Shown: positions 29,492-43,178, counted from the stretch's first letter. The stretch: 64,000 nucleotides of DNA from Yersinia rohdei ATCC 43380 (GCF_000173775.1 NZ_ACCD01000004.1:113955-177954), one strand, 5' to 3'. A program made the numbers and translations. Notes: generated from the letters alone by a model not told the origin.

Positions 29492-30448
29492 TTAGCGCCC
29501 CTCTTTCTTAGCCAGACGCAAAATCATCAGCTTAGATAAAGCCAATACGATAAAGGTGATAACAAACAAAATCAGACCTAATTCCATCAACGCGGCGGTA
29601 TGTAAGCCGGATTCGGCTTCAGCAAATTCATTCGCCAACGCGGAAGTGATACTGTTGCCCGGCATAAATAGGGAGAAGCTGTCGAGCTGGTAGGTATTAC
29701 CAATAATAAAGGTCACCGCCATGGTTTCGCCCAATGCGCGGCCCAGCCCCAACATCACGCCACCAATAACCCCATTTTTGGTATAAGGCAGCACAATGCG
29801 CCAGATAACTTCCCAAGTGGTGCAGCCAATGCCGTAAGCCGACTCTTTCATCATCACCGGGGTTTGTTCAAACACATCGCGCATCACCGCCGCAATGTAA
29901 GGAATAATCATGATAGCTAAGATGACGCCTGCGGCCAGAATACCGATACCGAATGCGGGCCCAGAGAAAAGCACCCCAATAATGGGGATGCCGGACATCA
30001 CGTTGCCGACAGGTTCTTGGAAATAGCGGGCAAAGAGTGGCGCAAAAACAAACAAGCCCCACATGCCATAAACAATACTTGGGATAGCTGCCAGTAACTC
30101 AATAGCCACACCCAGCGGGCGTTTTAACCAGTTTGGTGCTAATTCTGTCAAGAAGAGGGCAATACCAAAACTGACCGGAACCGCAATGAGCAAGGCGATA
30201 ATAGAGGTCACAATAGTGCCGTAAATGGGTACCAATGCGCCAAACTGCTCAGCCGGAGGATCCCATTCTTTCGTCCACAAGAAAGCAAAACCAAATTTTT
30301 CAATGCTTGGCCAGGAGGCCACAATCAATGAAATGATTATGCCGCCCAACAGAAATAGGGTAATCAGCGCAGCCAGTTTAACCAGCGCACTGAAAATGAT
30401 GTCACCGTATTTACTCGGTGCTTTGATAGTCGGCTTATACGCAGCCAT
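29492..30448 (-). CDS. pstC: Phosphate ABC transporter permease PstC
   Basis: PstC is the second membrane subunit of the phosphate importer. The 318-residue product begins [20 protein letters not shown] and has about six helices, with [10 protein letters not shown] in the periplasmic loop, [18 protein letters not shown], the coupling loop [22 protein letters not shown] and [16 protein letters not shown]. The ATG at 30446-30448 follows AGAAGAGAG and matches the E. coli start; an in-frame start five codons upstream was rejected. Confidence 0.97.
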   Translation of the reverse strand: MAAYKPTIKAPSKYGDIIFSALVKLAALITLFLLGGIIISLIVASWPSIEKFGFAFLWTKEWDPPAEQFGALVPIYGTIVTSIIALLIAVPVSFGIALFLTELAPNWLKRPLGVAIELLAAIPSIVYGMWGLFVFAPLFARYFQEPVGNVMSGIPIIGVLFSGPAFGIGILAAGVILAIMIIPYIAAVMRDVFEQTPVMMKESAYGIGCTTWEVIWRIVLPYTKNGVIGGVMLGLGRALGETMAVTFIIGNTYQLDSFSLFMPGNSITSALANEFAEAESGLHTAALMELGLILFVITFIVLALSKLMILRLAKKEGR

Positions 30449-30474
30449 AGACTCTCTTCTCATCCGGGTGTTAT

Positions 30475-30501
30475 GTCCCTCCTCACTAAGTGAAGAGGGA
30501 C
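30475..30501 (-). promoter_or_regulatory. Stem-loop between pstS and pstC
   Basis: GTCCCTC-N-TCACT pairs with AGTGA-N-GAGGGAC with one mismatch. It lies between pstS and pstC in the transcript and lacks a T run. It probably protects the pstS message from 3' decay, so that receptor is made in excess over the membrane parts. That role is inferred. Confidence 0.55.
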
Positions 30502-30553
30502 AATAATTAAACTAATAATAATCCGTTTACTGCTTTATGCGATTCTGGCCAGC

Positions 30554-31594
30554 TTAGAATAATGCTTTGCCTGAACTGTCTTTTATATTGGTTTTCCAAG
30601 CTGCACGAATCTGTTCAACCACTTCATTTGGCAATGGTGCATAATCCAGTGCGCTGGCTTGTTGCGCGCCGTTTTTATACGCCCAATCAAAGAACTTCAG
30701 TACTTCAGTGCCTTTTTCCGGATTTTTCTGCTCTTTATGCAGCAAAATGAAAGTTGTTGATGTAATTGGCCATACATCCGCACCCTTCTGATTAGTTAAA
30801 TCTTGAGCAAATGTTTTACTCCAATCAATTCCTTTGGCTGCGGCACTAAAGCTGTGCTCAGTCGGGCTAACGGGTTTCCCATCAGCAGAAATCAGTTTGG
30901 TGTAAGCCAAATTATTCTGTTTAGCATAGGCGTATTCCACATAACCAATGGCACCCGGTAAGCGCTGAACGAATGCAGCAATACCGTCGTTACCTTTACC
31001 GCCCAAACCGGTTGGCCAGTTAACTGTAGAACCCGCGCCCACTTTTTCTTTCCAATCGGCATTCACTTTAGCCAGGTAGCTGGTGAACACGAATGAAGTA
31101 CCGGAGCCATCTGCACGACGCACGACGGCAATATTTTGATCTGGCAGATTAACACCCGGGTTTAGCTTCACGATCGCCGGGTCATTCCACTTTTTCACAT
31201 TGCCCAGATAAATATCACCCAGTGTTTTACCGTCTAATGTCAATTCACCGGATTTAATACCAGGGATATTCACGGCCAACACCACACCGCCAATCACTGT
31301 CGGGAATTGGAACAAACCTTCAGCCGCTAATTTTTCGTCGGTTAATGGCGCATCAGAAGCACCGAAATCAACAGTGTTGGCGATGATTTGTTTTACGCCA
31401 CCTGAAGAGCCAATCCCTTGATAGTTAACTTTGTTACCTGTTTCTTTCTGATAAGAATCTGCCCACTTGGCATACACCGGCGCGGGGAATGTCGCACCTG
31501 CACCTGTCAGGCTAGCAGCAGCGAACGCGGACACAGTGGTCATAGATAAAGTCGCTGCCACAATGCTGGCTACGGTGGTACGCATCAGTTTCAT
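30554..31594 (-). CDS. pstS: Phosphate-binding periplasmic protein PstS
   Basis: PstS captures phosphate for the PstCAB importer. The 346-residue product has a signal peptide ([26 protein letters not shown]) and the phosphate-binding segments [36 protein letters not shown] and [15 protein letters not shown]. The ATG at 31592-31594 has AGGAGGG in perfect position; a start ten codons upstream in frame is not needed. Two Pho boxes lie upstream. It heads the pstSCAB-phoU operon. Confidence 0.98.
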   Translation of the reverse strand: MKLMRTTVASIVAATLSMTTVSAFAAASLTGAGATFPAPVYAKWADSYQKETGNKVNYQGIGSSGGVKQIIANTVDFGASDAPLTDEKLAAEGLFQFPTVIGGVVLAVNIPGIKSGELTLDGKTLGDIYLGNVKKWNDPAIVKLNPGVNLPDQNIAVVRRADGSGTSFVFTSYLAKVNADWKEKVGAGSTVNWPTGLGGKGNDGIAAFVQRLPGAIGYVEYAYAKQNNLAYTKLISADGKPVSPTEHSFSAAAKGIDWSKTFAQDLTNQKGADVWPITSTTFILLHKEQKNPEKGTEVLKFFDWAYKNGAQQASALDYAPLPNEVVEQIRAAWKTNIKDSSGKALF

Positions 31595-31670
31595 AATCCC
31601 TCCTAATGGGATATTAGAATTCACTCTAAATTGTTTTCATCAGATTAAGTATGGTGCAGGAGGGAAAATA

Positions 31671-31720
31671 GGACAGTTTAATGACAGAAAAATGTACGCA
31701 ATGTTACAGTTATATGACAG
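31671..31720 (-). promoter_or_regulatory. Tandem Pho boxes upstream of pstS
   Basis: On the minus strand CTGTCATATAACTGTAAC (31703-31720) and CTGTCATTAAACTGTCC (31671-31687) match the PhoB box of two direct 7-base repeats around an AT-rich 4-base core. They are about 32 bases apart, three helical turns. PhoB control of pstS is established in enterobacteria. Confidence 0.9.
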
Positions 31721-31808
31721 ATAAATATGAGTGAAATAAGTGCATGAATCGTCTATATTTTTATCTAAATACGTTTAGCAATTTCAACTTTAATTATAGG
31801 TGTTATAA

Positions 31809-32147
31809 ATGAAAAAAACGCTTATTTCATCCGCAACAGTGTATTTTCTTTTGTTCACTTCTTACGCCTTACAAGCAGAGCAATTGAGTTACTCATACAA
31901 AGATGGCCCCGTAGTTGCCCATGATAATCTCTCCGGAAATCAGTTTTATGGTGATATGACTTTGGGCCAGCTCAAGAAAAATAACCAATTACTGCTAGAG
32001 CTAGAAAAAGACGTTGAAACCCTTAGCCAGCAAAACGCCCGCTATAAAGATAAAATAATCGAATTAGAGCGCAACCAATCATCATTAGAAAAGACGGTTT
32101 CCACCCTTGAGCAAAATGTAAAAAATCTGCAGGACAAAATTCGCTAA
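31809..32147 (+). CDS. Small secreted coiled-coil protein, unknown function
   Basis: The 112-residue product has a signal peptide (LISSATVYFLLFTSYALQA, cleavage before EQLSYSY) and a short N-terminal region (YSYKDGPVVAHDNLSGNQFYGDM). The remainder, from about residue 55, is a continuous heptad-repeat coiled coil (LKKNNQLLLELEKDVETL to LEQNVKNLQDKIR). I do not recognise a family. It is transcribed away from pstS, shares the intergenic region with the Pho boxes, and has its own terminator, so it is likely a real periplasmic gene. Pho control is possible but not shown. Confidence 0.7.
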   Translation: MKKTLISSATVYFLLFTSYALQAEQLSYSYKDGPVVAHDNLSGNQFYGDMTLGQLKKNNQLLLELEKDVETLSQQNARYKDKIIELERNQSSLEKTVSTLEQNVKNLQDKIR

Positions 32148-32186
32148 TGATCTGCAATTAAAAATGGCATTTACTTACGGCAGGGA

Positions 32187-32225
32187 AAAGCACCCAAAGG
32201 ATAATAATCCTAGGTGCTTTTTTAT
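32187..32225 (+). terminator. Terminator after the coiled-coil protein gene
   Basis: AAAGCACC (32187-32194) pairs with GGTGCTTT (32213-32220), with an inner AGGAT/ATCCT stem, followed by TTTTT-rich sequence. It lies 40 bases after the stop. Confidence 0.8.
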
Positions 32226-32276
32226 ATCTGGCAGTGGGCAAGGTTCAACAAAGTATCAGGATAAGCCTCTCGCCTA

Positions 32277-32540
32277 TTATCGCGGCTTAACACGAGTGAG
32301 TGATATTGCGATGAACTTGCTGCAATAGTTCCAACAGCTGCCTTTGCAGAGCCTGTGGGCTTTGTCGGTATGACTGCGATCAGCTAATGCCTTTTGCGTT
32401 AGACCTGGGTTGCGATCCACGTGGATCAGGATGCGCATTTCATTAAATGTGAGGTCAGGGTGAACTGACTCGATGCGATTGCGGGTAATCGAACCAAAGA
32501 GAAGTTGATTGGAGGAAAATGCACCGAATGGGTCGAAACG
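32277..32540 (-). pseudogene. Remnant of a MarR-like winged-helix regulator
   Basis: An open frame without a start codon on the minus strand reads NEMRILIHVDRNPGLTQ then KALADRSHTDKA, which resembles the winged-helix entry of MarR-type regulators. Right after this, the neighbouring frame reads LQRQLLELLQQVHRNI and stops, like a MarR C-terminal helix. The two parts suggest a gene with an internal deletion and a frame change. It lies directly downstream of glmS and overlaps its hairpin. The family is assigned from eye only. Confidence 0.45.
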
Positions 32541-32542
32541 GC

Positions 32543-32568
32543 ATAAGCCGGCGATAAAGCCGGCTTAT
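32543..32568 (-). terminator. Hairpin after glmS
   Basis: A perfect 10-base stem (ATAAGCCGGC at 32543-32552, complement at 32559-32568) with a six-base loop, 24 bases after the glmS stop. The T run behind it on the minus strand is weak, so it may act as a terminator or decay barrier. Confidence 0.6.
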
Positions 32569-32591
32569 ACTGTTCAGATAGCTGTTTTTAC

Positions 32592-34427
32592 TTATTCAAC
32601 AGTGACAGATTTGGCCAGGTTACGTGGTTTATCTACATCTGTACCTTTAATCAGCGCGACATGATAAGCCAGCAACTGTAGTGGAACGGTGTAGAAAATT
32701 GGCGCAATAATCTCTTCAACATGAGGTAATGGCACAATTTTAACCCCTTCACTGTTGGTAAAACCGGCATCTATATCAGCAAATACATACAGCAAACCAC
32801 CGCGAGCTCGCACCTCTTCAATGTTGGATTTTAATTTTTCCAACAATTCATTGTTAGGTGCTACCACGATAACTGGCATATTGGCATCAATGAGCGCTAA
32901 TGGGCCGTGTTTTAATTCACCGGCGGCATAAGCTTCAGCATGAATATAAGAAATTTCTTTCAGCTTCAGTGCGCCTTCCATTGCGATAGGGTATTGATCG
33001 CCACGGCCAAGGAACAGGGCATTGTGCTTATCAGAGAAACCTTCAGCTAAGGCTTCAATGGTTTTATCCAATGACAGCATCTGCTCAATATGAACCGGTA
33101 AGGACTGTAACGCCTCAACAATTTCATGTTCGAGCTGTTCACCGTTTTTAATGCCTTTCAGTAAGCCAATGCGGCCCACCAGCATCAATAATACCGTTAA
33201 TTGAGTGGTAAAGGCTTTCGTTGATGCGACGCCAATTTCGGTGCCTGCTTTCGTCATCAAGGCCAAATCTGATTCTCGTACCAGAGATGAGCCAGCAACA
33301 TTACAAATTGCCAGCGAGCCTAAATAACCCAATTCTTTCGACAAGCGCAATGCCGCCAAGGTATCGGCAGTTTCACCCGATTGTGACAAGGTGATTAACA
33401 AACTGTTTGGCCGCACCGCAGGTTTGCGATAACGAAATTCTGAAGCAATTTCCACATCACAAGGAACGCCAGCCAGAGATTCAAACCAATAACGAGAAAC
33501 CATACCTGAGTTGTAAGACGTACCGCAGGCTATGATTTGAATATGTTGAACATTTGCCAGCAGAGCATCGGCTTTCGGGCCAAGCTCAGACAAATCAATT
33601 TTCCCGTGATTTAAACGGCCTTCCAACGTATTTTTAATCGCTGTTGGCTGTTCATAAATCTCTTTTTGCATGTAATGACGATAAATACCTTTGTCACCAG
33701 CATCATATTGCAACTGAGATTCAGTTTCCGGACGCTCAATTGCATTGCCTTGTTTGTCAAAAATACTGACACTGTGGCGAGTAACTTCAACCACATCGCC
33801 CTCTTCAAGGAAAATGAAACGGCGAGTGACGGGCAACAGAGCCAACTGGTCAGAGGCAATAAAGTTTTCACCAATACCACAACCAATCACCAATGGGCTA
33901 CCTGAACGAGCGGCAATCAGACGACTTGGGTCACGGCTATCCATCACTACTGTGCCATAAGCACCACGCAGTTGCGGTATAACACGGCGCACGACATCAA
34001 GCAGAGAACCGCCATTCTGTTGCTCCCAATGCACCAAATGAGCAATAACTTCGGTATCAGTTTCAGAGCTGAAGCGGTAGCCACGGCTCACTAATAACTC
34101 ACGTAAAGGTTCGTGGTTTTCGATAATGCCGTTATGCACCACGGAGATATGCTCAGAAACATGCGGGTGCGCATTGGCTTCTGATGGTGCGCCATGGGTA
34201 GCCCAGCGAGTATGTGCAATACCGGTTCCGCCATGCAAGTCTTGCTTTTCAGCTGCATCTGAGAGTTCCTGCACCTTACCTAACCGGCGCAAGCGCGTCA
34301 GATGGCCTTCAGCATCAACCACGGCTAAACCGGCCGAGTCGTAACCACGGTATTCAAGACGACGTAAACCTTCGATCAGAATCTCAGCGATATCACGCTG
34401 TGCTACTGCGCCAACAATTCCACACAT
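32592..34427 (-). CDS. glmS: Glutamine-fructose-6-phosphate aminotransferase GlmS
   Basis: GlmS makes glucosamine-6-phosphate from fructose-6-phosphate and glutamine, the first step toward UDP-GlcNAc for wall and LPS. The 611-residue product begins [17 protein letters not shown] with the nucleophilic Cys2 of the glutaminase domain ([16 protein letters not shown]). Two SIS domains follow ([51 protein letters not shown]), and it ends [13 protein letters not shown]. The upstream frame is open for another 68 codons, but the ATG at 34425-34427 gives the essential Cys2. glmU lies upstream in the same direction, with a structured leader between. Confidence 0.98.
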   Translation of the reverse strand: MCGIVGAVAQRDIAEILIEGLRRLEYRGYDSAGLAVVDAEGHLTRLRRLGKVQELSDAAEKQDLHGGTGIAHTRWATHGAPSEANAHPHVSEHISVVHNGIIENHEPLRELLVSRGYRFSSETDTEVIAHLVHWEQQNGGSLLDVVRRVIPQLRGAYGTVVMDSRDPSRLIAARSGSPLVIGCGIGENFIASDQLALLPVTRRFIFLEEGDVVEVTRHSVSIFDKQGNAIERPETESQLQYDAGDKGIYRHYMQKEIYEQPTAIKNTLEGRLNHGKIDLSELGPKADALLANVQHIQIIACGTSYNSGMVSRYWFESLAGVPCDVEIASEFRYRKPAVRPNSLLITLSQSGETADTLAALRLSKELGYLGSLAICNVAGSSLVRESDLALMTKAGTEIGVASTKAFTTQLTVLLMLVGRIGLLKGIKNGEQLEHEIVEALQSLPVHIEQMLSLDKTIEALAEGFSDKHNALFLGRGDQYPIAMEGALKLKEISYIHAEAYAAGELKHGPLALIDANMPVIVVAPNNELLEKLKSNIEEVRARGGLLYVFADIDAGFTNSEGVKIVPLPHVEEIIAPIFYTVPLQLLAYHVALIKGTDVDKPRNLAKSVTVE

Positions 34428-34444
34428 CTGTTTTATTCCTATGT

Positions 34445-34463
34445 AAGGTTCTTTAAGAACCTT
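34445..34463 (-). promoter_or_regulatory. Hairpin just upstream of the glmS ribosome site
   Basis: AAGGTTCTT-A-AAGAACCTT is a perfect 9-base inverted repeat 17 bases before the glmS ATG, immediately in front of the AGGAA ribosome site. E. coli glmS translation is controlled through its leader by the sRNA GlmZ; a comparable role for this hairpin is only inferred. Confidence 0.5.
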
Positions 34464-34652
34464 GTCGATGTCAGTGACCTGATTTTCCGGATTTTCCGGG
34501 TTCCCCGAGCCTGTAGAGTTGGGGATTATTATGTTTTGTTCTGTACTCTTAGCTCGGATGGATAAGCCAAAAATACAGGGCAAAACATCCCTCCAAAAAA
34601 GAATAGATAATATTGAAGGGCTGTTTTTCAATCAAACTATAGCGTTTAAAAT

Positions 34653-34684
34653 CCAAAGATAATGATGTTAATCAATATCTTTGG
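34653..34684 (-). terminator. Stem-loop in the glmU-glmS intergenic region
   Basis: CCAAAGATA/TATCTTTGG arms (34676-34684 and 34653-34661) with an extra TGAT/ATCA stem inside are followed by ATTTTAAA on the minus strand. It may attenuate transcription or be an RNase processing site between glmU and glmS. Confidence 0.45.
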
Positions 34685-34733
34685 TAAACAATAACAGTCA
34701 GAAACCTAACATTTTAAAAGTGGCGAATATAAA

Positions 34734-36104
34734 CTATTTTTTCTTCACCGGACGTTGCCAGCCCTGAACATGGACTTGCTTGACGCGGCTAAGGACTAAT
34801 TCATTTTCAGCGATATCACGGGTAACTGTGGTGCCAGCGGCGATAGTCACACCGTTTGCCACTGTGACAGGAGCAACCAATTGGGTATCTGAGCCAACAA
34901 AGACATCATCACCAATAATAGTTTTAAACTTGTTAGCTCCATCATAGTTGCAAGTTATGGTTCCTGCGCCAATATTTACGCCAGAGCCAATTTCAGCATC
35001 ACCTAAGTAGGATAAATGGCCTGCTTTCGAGCCTTTACCCAAGCGAGCTTTCTTGATTTCAACAAAGTTGCCGACATGAGCGCCTTCGGCTAGCTCAGCC
35101 CCCGGACGCAGGCGAGCAAATGGCCCGACCGTACAGCCAGTATCCAGACGAGCATCTTCCAATACACTGTATGGGCTGATTTCTGAATCATCGCCAATCA
35201 CGCAATTTTTAAGCACACATCCGGTACCAATACGCACCCGATCACCTAAAGTCACCTGGCCTTCAATGATGACATTGGTATCGATAGTGATATCGCGGCC
35301 ATGTGTTAATTCTCCACGCAAATCAAAACGCGCGGGATCCAGTAACATTACCCCAGCTAACAACAGCCTTTCAGCTTGCTCGGATTGGTATACGCGCTCA
35401 AGAGTGGCTAATTGCAGACGATTATTCACCCCTTCAACCTCACTCAGGCGAGCAGGATGAACCGCTGCAATTTTTTTACCGTCAGCATGGGCCAGTGCAA
35501 TAATATCAGTGATATAAAACTCACCCTGAGCATTGTTATTATTCAACAATGACAGCCAGCGCTTTAAATCACGACCATTCGCAACCAAAATCCCGGTGTT
35601 GATTTCATTAATCTCGCGTTGCGCGTCGCTGGCATCTTTATGCTCAACAATCCCAACCACATCGCCGTTTTCGCGCACAATACGACCATAACCGCTCGGG
35701 TTATCCAGCTTCACCGTCAGCAGGCCAATACCGCCTTGCGGCTTCGCAGCTAACAGCCGCTGCAAGGTATCAACAGAGATCAACGGCACATCACCGTAGA
35801 GCATCAGCACATCTTCATCATCAGCAAAATGCGGTGCGGCTTGTTGCATCGCATGCCCGGTGCCCAATTGTTCTGCTTGTAATACCCAGTTCAGCGCCGG
35901 GTCAGTCAGTGTTTTTTTCAATAACTCACCGCCGTGCCCATAAACCAGATGAACATTTTGTGCACCCAACTTCATGGCAGCATCAATCACATGCTGAACC
36001 ATCGGCTTACCTGCCAATGGGTGTAACACCTTAGGAAGGTCGGAATACATACGTGTCCCCTTACCTGCGGCAAGGATGACCACACTCATTGAGCTGTTAG
36101 ACAT
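34734..36104 (-). CDS. glmU: Bifunctional GlcN-1-P acetyltransferase/GlcNAc-1-P uridyltransferase GlmU
   Basis: GlmU performs the last two steps to UDP-GlcNAc. The 456-residue product has the pyrophosphorylase signature [17 protein letters not shown] at the N-terminus, LYGDVPLI and the N-terminal Rossmann-like domain to about residue 228. A left-handed beta-helix of hexapeptide repeats follows, ending with [23 protein letters not shown]. The ATG at 36102-36104 lies seven bases after AGG; an in-frame TTG two codons earlier was rejected. Length matches E. coli GlmU. It is co-oriented with glmS and 80 or more bases downstream of the atp terminator region. Confidence 0.98.
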   Translation of the reverse strand: MSNSSMSVVILAAGKGTRMYSDLPKVLHPLAGKPMVQHVIDAAMKLGAQNVHLVYGHGGELLKKTLTDPALNWVLQAEQLGTGHAMQQAAPHFADDEDVLMLYGDVPLISVDTLQRLLAAKPQGGIGLLTVKLDNPSGYGRIVRENGDVVGIVEHKDASDAQREINEINTGILVANGRDLKRWLSLLNNNNAQGEFYITDIIALAHADGKKIAAVHPARLSEVEGVNNRLQLATLERVYQSEQAERLLLAGVMLLDPARFDLRGELTHGRDITIDTNVIIEGQVTLGDRVRIGTGCVLKNCVIGDDSEISPYSVLEDARLDTGCTVGPFARLRPGAELAEGAHVGNFVEIKKARLGKGSKAGHLSYLGDAEIGSGVNIGAGTITCNYDGANKFKTIIGDDVFVGSDTQLVAPVTVANGVTIAAGTTVTRDIAENELVLSRVKQVHVQGWQRPVKKK

Positions 36105-36446
36105 AAGCAACCTGATAACTCCAAATTAATAGACGGAAGTAAACCTGTTTAGCAAAATAATTACTACATATTTCTCAGCGAAAAACGTACTCAACCCGCG
36201 TGGTTAAAGGGTTGTAGCTATATGCCATGTAACAAAAAAATGGTGATAAAAGTGTCTGCGATCAGCGACGTTTCTGGCCCGTTTTTATCAAAAAACATAA
36301 GCTCGTTAAGGTTATTAACCACTTATTTTACGACAAGAAACAAGAGTTTTCAGAAAGAAACTTCATTAGTTTAGCTTAGGGCTAATTAAATACAGCGGTG
36401 TTGATAAAGAGGGTTGGGGAGTTACTGCTATGATGAAAATAAGGTT
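36105..36446. other. Intergenic region between atpC and glmU
   Basis: This AT-rich stretch of about 340 bases lies downstream of the atp operon terminator and upstream of glmU, both on the minus strand. No gene is visible. It should contain the glmU promoter; I could not select a single convincing one. Confidence 0.5.
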
Positions 36447-36485
36447 AAAAAAAAAAGCCAATCATTTTACTGACTGGCTTTTTCT
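36447..36485 (-). terminator. atp operon terminator
   Basis: On the minus strand AAGCCAGTCA and TGATTGGCTT form a 10-base stem with one mismatch and a six-base loop, followed by a run of ten T. It lies about 80 bases beyond the atpC stop. Confidence 0.9.
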
Positions 36486-36561
36486 GTATTATAACTTTAT
36501 AAATCAACGTGTTATTTATTAGACTTCAGTGAAGTTGATATAAAAAACACCAGATATAAAA

Positions 36562-36984
36562 TTACATCGCCTTCCTGGTCAGCTCGATTACGCGTAATTT
36601 CGCAATCGCCTTCGCCAATTCAGCGGATGCCTGAGCATAGTCGACATCGCCGTGGGAGTTGCTGATGTGGGCTTCTGCTTTGCGCTTAGATTCAAGCGCC
36701 TTAGCTTCGTCCAAATCAGTTCCGCGAATAGCAGTGTCAGCTAATACGATAACCACGCTCGGTTGCACCTCAAGGATGCCGCCAGAAAGATAAATAAATT
36801 CTTCCTCACCGAACTGCTTAACAATACGTATCATGCCAGGCTTAATGGTAGTGAGCAGTGGGGCATGACCAGGATAAATACCCAGTTCACCTTCACTCCC
36901 CGTCACCTGAATTTTTTGTACCACGCCTGAGAACATTTTCTTCTCTGCGCTCACAACATCCAGATGGTATGTCATTGCAGCCAT
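36562..36984 (-). CDS. atpC: ATP synthase F1 epsilon subunit
   Basis: Epsilon couples F1 rotation to the c-ring and inhibits ATP hydrolysis. The 140-residue product has the N-terminal beta-sandwich ([29 protein letters not shown]) and a C-terminal helical hairpin. The ATG follows GGAGGGTGAC. It is the last gene of the atp operon, 21 bases after atpD. Confidence 0.98.
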   Translation of the reverse strand: MAAMTYHLDVVSAEKKMFSGVVQKIQVTGSEGELGIYPGHAPLLTTIKPGMIRIVKQFGEEEFIYLSGGILEVQPSVVIVLADTAIRGTDLDEAKALESKRKAEAHISNSHGDVDYAQASAELAKAIAKLRVIELTRKAM

Positions 36985-37005
36985 GTCACCCTCCAGTCAA
37001 CAGCG

Positions 37006-38469
<1,464 letters not shown>

Positions 38470-38486
38470 TTAGGGTAATAACCTGG

Positions 38487-39350
38487 TTAAACCGCGGAGG
38501 CTCCCCCGACGATCTCGGTGAGTTCCTGAGTGATGCTGGCCTGACGAGCTTTGTTGTAAACCAACTGCAGCTCTTTGATCAGACTACCGCCGTTATCGGT
38601 GGCGGCTTTCATCGCTACCATTCGCGCGGCCTGTTCGCTGGCCAGGTTTTCAACGACGCCCTGATAAACTTGTGATTCCAAATAGCGGCGCAGAAGGGTA
38701 TCCAGCAGCGCTTTTGGATCAGGTTCATACAGGTAATCCCAGGATTTCTTCTTCAGCGTACCGTCTTCCGCAGGCGGAAGTGGTAATAGCTGCATGATCC
38801 GTGGTTCCTGAGACATCGTATTGATAAACTTGTTATTAACGATATACAGTTTATCCAGACGACCTTCATCATAGGCTTGCAGCATAACTTTCACTGGGCC
38901 GATAAGTTCTGACAGAGAAGGGTTATCCCCCATGCCAGTAACCTGAGCAACAATATTGCCGCCCACGGAACCAAAGAAAGAAGCTGCTTTTGATCCAATC
39001 AGCGCTAAATCGCATTCAACGCCTTTTTCAGACCAACCTTTCATCTCATTTAACAGTCTTTTGAACAGGTTAATGTTCAAACCACCGCACAAGCCACGGT
39101 CTGTAGAAACCACCAGATACCCAACACGCTTAACGTCGCGTTCTTCCAGGTACGGATGTTTATATTCCAGATTACCTAGCGCAAGGTGACCAATCACACT
39201 ACGCATTGTTTCTGCATAAGGACGGCTAGCCGCCATGCGTTCCTGCGATTTACGCATTTTGGAGGCGGCGACCATCTCCATGGCTTTGGTGATCTTTTGC
39301 GTGTTTTGCACGCTGGCGATCTTGGAACGTATCTCTTTTGCGCCGGCCAT
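38487..39350 (-). CDS. atpG: ATP synthase F1 gamma subunit
   Basis: Gamma is the rotating central stalk of F1. The 287-residue product starts [38 protein letters not shown] (helix inserted in the alpha3beta3 core) and ends [15 protein letters not shown], both strongly conserved. It is placed between atpA and atpD as in E. coli. Confidence 0.99.
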   Translation of the reverse strand: MAGAKEIRSKIASVQNTQKITKAMEMVAASKMRKSQERMAASRPYAETMRSVIGHLALGNLEYKHPYLEERDVKRVGYLVVSTDRGLCGGLNINLFKRLLNEMKGWSEKGVECDLALIGSKAASFFGSVGGNIVAQVTGMGDNPSLSELIGPVKVMLQAYDEGRLDKLYIVNNKFINTMSQEPRIMQLLPLPPAEDGTLKKKSWDYLYEPDPKALLDTLLRRYLESQVYQGVVENLASEQAARMVAMKAATDNGGSLIKELQLVYNKARQASITQELTEIVGGASAV

Positions 39351-39411
39351 TTCTGCTTCTCCTCATTGCCAGACGGCCCGCTTTCCTAATGAAAAGCAGG
39401 GCCGCATAGCG

Positions 39412-40953
39412 TTACCAGGACTGGGTTGCCTTAAATGTATCAAGGATGCCTTTCAGCTTGGCCTCGATCTCATCGTTATACGCGCCAGTTTGGTTGATTT
39501 GTTGCAGAAGCTCGGCATGCTCACGGTCAGCAAACGCTAACAATGCAGCTTCAAAGCTACCTACCTTCGCCAACTCGATATCACCCAGATAACCACGTTC
39601 AGCAGCGAACAGAACCAGAGACTGTTGTGCGACAGACATCGGCGCATACTGTTTCTGTTTCAGAAGCTCGGTCACTTTCTGACCATGGCTCAGCTGTTTA
39701 CGGGTTGCATCATCCAAATCGGATGCGAACTGGGAGAACGCGGCAAGTTCACGATACTGTGCCAAAGCGGTACGGATACCACCGGACAGTTTTTTCATGA
39801 TCTTGGTCTGCGCTGCACCACCCACACGGGATACGGAGATACCAGGGTTAACCGCAGGACGAATACCGGCGTTAAACAGGCTCGATTCCAGGAAGATCTG
39901 ACCATCAGTAATCGAGATTACGTTGGTCGGAACGAACGCGGAAACGTCCCCTGCTTGGGTTTCAATGATTGGTAATGCGGTCAAAGAACCGGTTTTACCT
40001 TTCACTTCGCCCTTGGTAAAGGCTTCAACGTAGTCTGCGTTAACACGCGCAGCACGCTCCAGCAAACGGGAGTGGAGGTAGAATACGTCGCCAGGATATG
40101 CTTCACGACCTGGTGGACGACGGAGCAGCAAGGAGATTTGACGATATGCAACGGCCTGTTTAGACAGGTCATCATAAATAATCAGTGCATCTTCACCGCG
40201 GTCGCGGAAATATTCACCCATGGCACAACCGGAGTAAGGTGCCAGGTATTGCAATGCTGCTGATTCGGACGCGGTAGCCACAACCACAATGGTATTGGCC
40301 AAAGCGCCGTGCTCTTCCAGTTTACGCACTACGTTTGCAACAGTAGAGGCTTTCTGGCCGATAGCAACATACACACATTTGATGCCTGAATCACGCTGGT
40401 TGATGATCGCATCAATCGCCAGAGCAGTTTTACCTGTCTGACGGTCACCGATGATCAACTCACGCTGACCGCGGCCGATTGGAATCATGGCATCAACGGA
40501 TTTGTAACCAGTTTGAACCGGTTCATCAACGGATTGGCGTTCGATAACGCCAGGTGCGATAGCTTCAACAGCTGAGAAGCCGTCGTTTTCTACCGGACCT
40601 TTACCATCAATAGGTTCACCCAGAGTATTGACGACGCGACCCAACAGGCCACGACCGACAGGAACTTCCAGGATACGGCCAGTACATTTAACCTTCATGC
40701 CTTCAGCAAGATCGGCGTACGGGCCCATAACTACTGCACCTACGGAGTCGCGCTCCAGGTTCAGTGCGATTGCGTAACGGTTGCCAGGCAACGCGATCAT
40801 CTCGCCTTGCATTACATCAGCCAGACCGTGTACACGGATGATCCCGTCACTGACGGAAACAATAGTACCTTCATTGTGAGCTTCGCTCACTACATTAAAC
40901 TGAGCAATGCGCTGCTTGATCAGTTCGCTGATTTCGGTGGAATTCAGTTGCAT
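39412..40953 (-). CDS. atpA: ATP synthase F1 alpha subunit
   Basis: Alpha forms the F1 hexamer with beta and binds nucleotide at non-catalytic sites. The 513-residue product has [15 protein letters not shown] (P-loop), the arginine-finger region SISVSR-like [11 protein letters not shown], and [16 protein letters not shown]. Length equals E. coli AtpA. It begins 14 bases after atpH. Confidence 0.99.
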   Translation of the reverse strand: MQLNSTEISELIKQRIAQFNVVSEAHNEGTIVSVSDGIIRVHGLADVMQGEMIALPGNRYAIALNLERDSVGAVVMGPYADLAEGMKVKCTGRILEVPVGRGLLGRVVNTLGEPIDGKGPVENDGFSAVEAIAPGVIERQSVDEPVQTGYKSVDAMIPIGRGQRELIIGDRQTGKTALAIDAIINQRDSGIKCVYVAIGQKASTVANVVRKLEEHGALANTIVVVATASESAALQYLAPYSGCAMGEYFRDRGEDALIIYDDLSKQAVAYRQISLLLRRPPGREAYPGDVFYLHSRLLERAARVNADYVEAFTKGEVKGKTGSLTALPIIETQAGDVSAFVPTNVISITDGQIFLESSLFNAGIRPAVNPGISVSRVGGAAQTKIMKKLSGGIRTALAQYRELAAFSQFASDLDDATRKQLSHGQKVTELLKQKQYAPMSVAQQSLVLFAAERGYLGDIELAKVGSFEAALLAFADREHAELLQQINQTGAYNDEIEAKLKGILDTFKATQSW

Positions 40954-40967
40954 ATGCTCCAGTCCCC

Positions 40968-41501
40968 TTAAGACTGCAAGACGTCTGCCAGGCGTTCAAG
41001 ACGACCGCGAACGCTGCCATCTATCACCATATCGCCTGCACGTATTACTACGCCGGCCATTACAGACTTATCGATTTTGCAATTCAGCTTAACTTTGCGT
41101 GACAGACGTTTTTCCATCGCAGCGGCAATTTTAGCCAGCTGTTCGTCGTTAAGTGCACTCGCAGAGGACACTTCAACGTCGACGGTAGACTCCAGTGAGG
41201 CACGCAGTTGAATAAACTGCTGTAACACCTCAGGAAGAACCAGTAAACGGCCATTCTCCGCCATAACTCGAATGAAGTTCTGTGCGGGTTCATCGAGCTG
41301 ATCACCACAGACTGCAATAAACGTCGTAGACATTGTTTCTGGTGCTACAGCACCGGAAAGCAATTCAGCCATTTGTTCATTGCGAGTCACTTGGGCAGTA
41401 AACGCCAGCATATCCTGCCAACGATCAACTGCCTGGTGCTCAACAGCAAAGTCAAAAGCTGCTTTGGCGTAGGGGCGAGCTACAGTTACAAATTCAGACA
41501 T
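40968..41501 (-). CDS. atpH: ATP synthase F1 delta subunit
   Basis: Delta connects the peripheral stalk (b dimer) to the top of F1. The 177-residue product starts [22 protein letters not shown] and ends [16 protein letters not shown]; both the six-helix N-terminal domain and the conserved C-terminus are typical. It lies 14 bases after atpF. Confidence 0.98.
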   Translation of the reverse strand: MSEFVTVARPYAKAAFDFAVEHQAVDRWQDMLAFTAQVTRNEQMAELLSGAVAPETMSTTFIAVCGDQLDEPAQNFIRVMAENGRLLVLPEVLQQFIQLRASLESTVDVEVSSASALNDEQLAKIAAAMEKRLSRKVKLNCKIDKSVMAGVVIRAGDMVIDGSVRGRLERLADVLQS

Positions 41502-41515
41502 CAGCCCCTCCCTCC

Positions 41516-41986
41516 TTACAGTTCAGCGACCAGTTTATCAACGATGTCGCTGTTAGCAGCTTCATCCACGGAACGTTCGATGATCTTCTCGGCGCCAGCT
41601 ATAGCCAACATCGCGACTTGCTTACGCAACTCTTCACGAGCACGCTTACGTTCGGCGTCGATCTCTGCCTGCGCTTGCGCCACGATTTTGTTACGTTCCT
41701 GTTCAGCTTCAGCTTTAGCTTCATCAAGGATTTGAGCTTTGCGTTTACTTGCTTGCTCAATAATCACTTGTGCTTCTGCTTTGGCCTTCTTCAGTTGGTC
41801 GGTCGCATTGGCTTGCGCTAAGTCCAAATCTTTTTTGGCACGTTCTGCAGAAGAAAGACCGTCAGCAATTTCTTTTTGACGCTTCTCGATGGCTGCCATA
41901 ATTGGCGGCCATACATACTTCATGCAAAACAGGACAAACAGGACAAACGCGATGGCCTGGCCGAGGATTGTTGCGTTAAGATTCAC
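41516..41986 (-). CDS. atpF: ATP synthase F0 b subunit
   Basis: Subunit b dimerises as the peripheral stalk. The 156-residue product has one N-terminal membrane helix ([23 protein letters not shown]) followed by a long charged coiled coil rich in Ala, Lys, Glu and Gln. Length equals E. coli AtpF. Confidence 0.98.
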   Translation of the reverse strand: MNLNATILGQAIAFVLFVLFCMKYVWPPIMAAIEKRQKEIADGLSSAERAKKDLDLAQANATDQLKKAKAEAQVIIEQASKRKAQILDEAKAEAEQERNKIVAQAQAEIDAERKRAREELRKQVAMLAIAGAEKIIERSVDEAANSDIVDKLVAEL

Positions 41987-42046
41987 AGCACAATGCCTCT
42001 TTAAAAGTTAATAGTTTGGTGTAGTCCACAGTAGAGAAAACTCTAC

Positions 42047-42304
<258 letters not shown>

Positions 42305-42335
42305 TCAGTTAAAACGCAGTAGTGTTATAAGAAAA

Positions 42336-43178
<843 letters not shown>

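Noticed and set aside
34428..34631. N-terminal extension of GlmS by 68 residues
   Set aside because: It would bury the catalytic Cys2, which must be at the N-terminus after Met removal.
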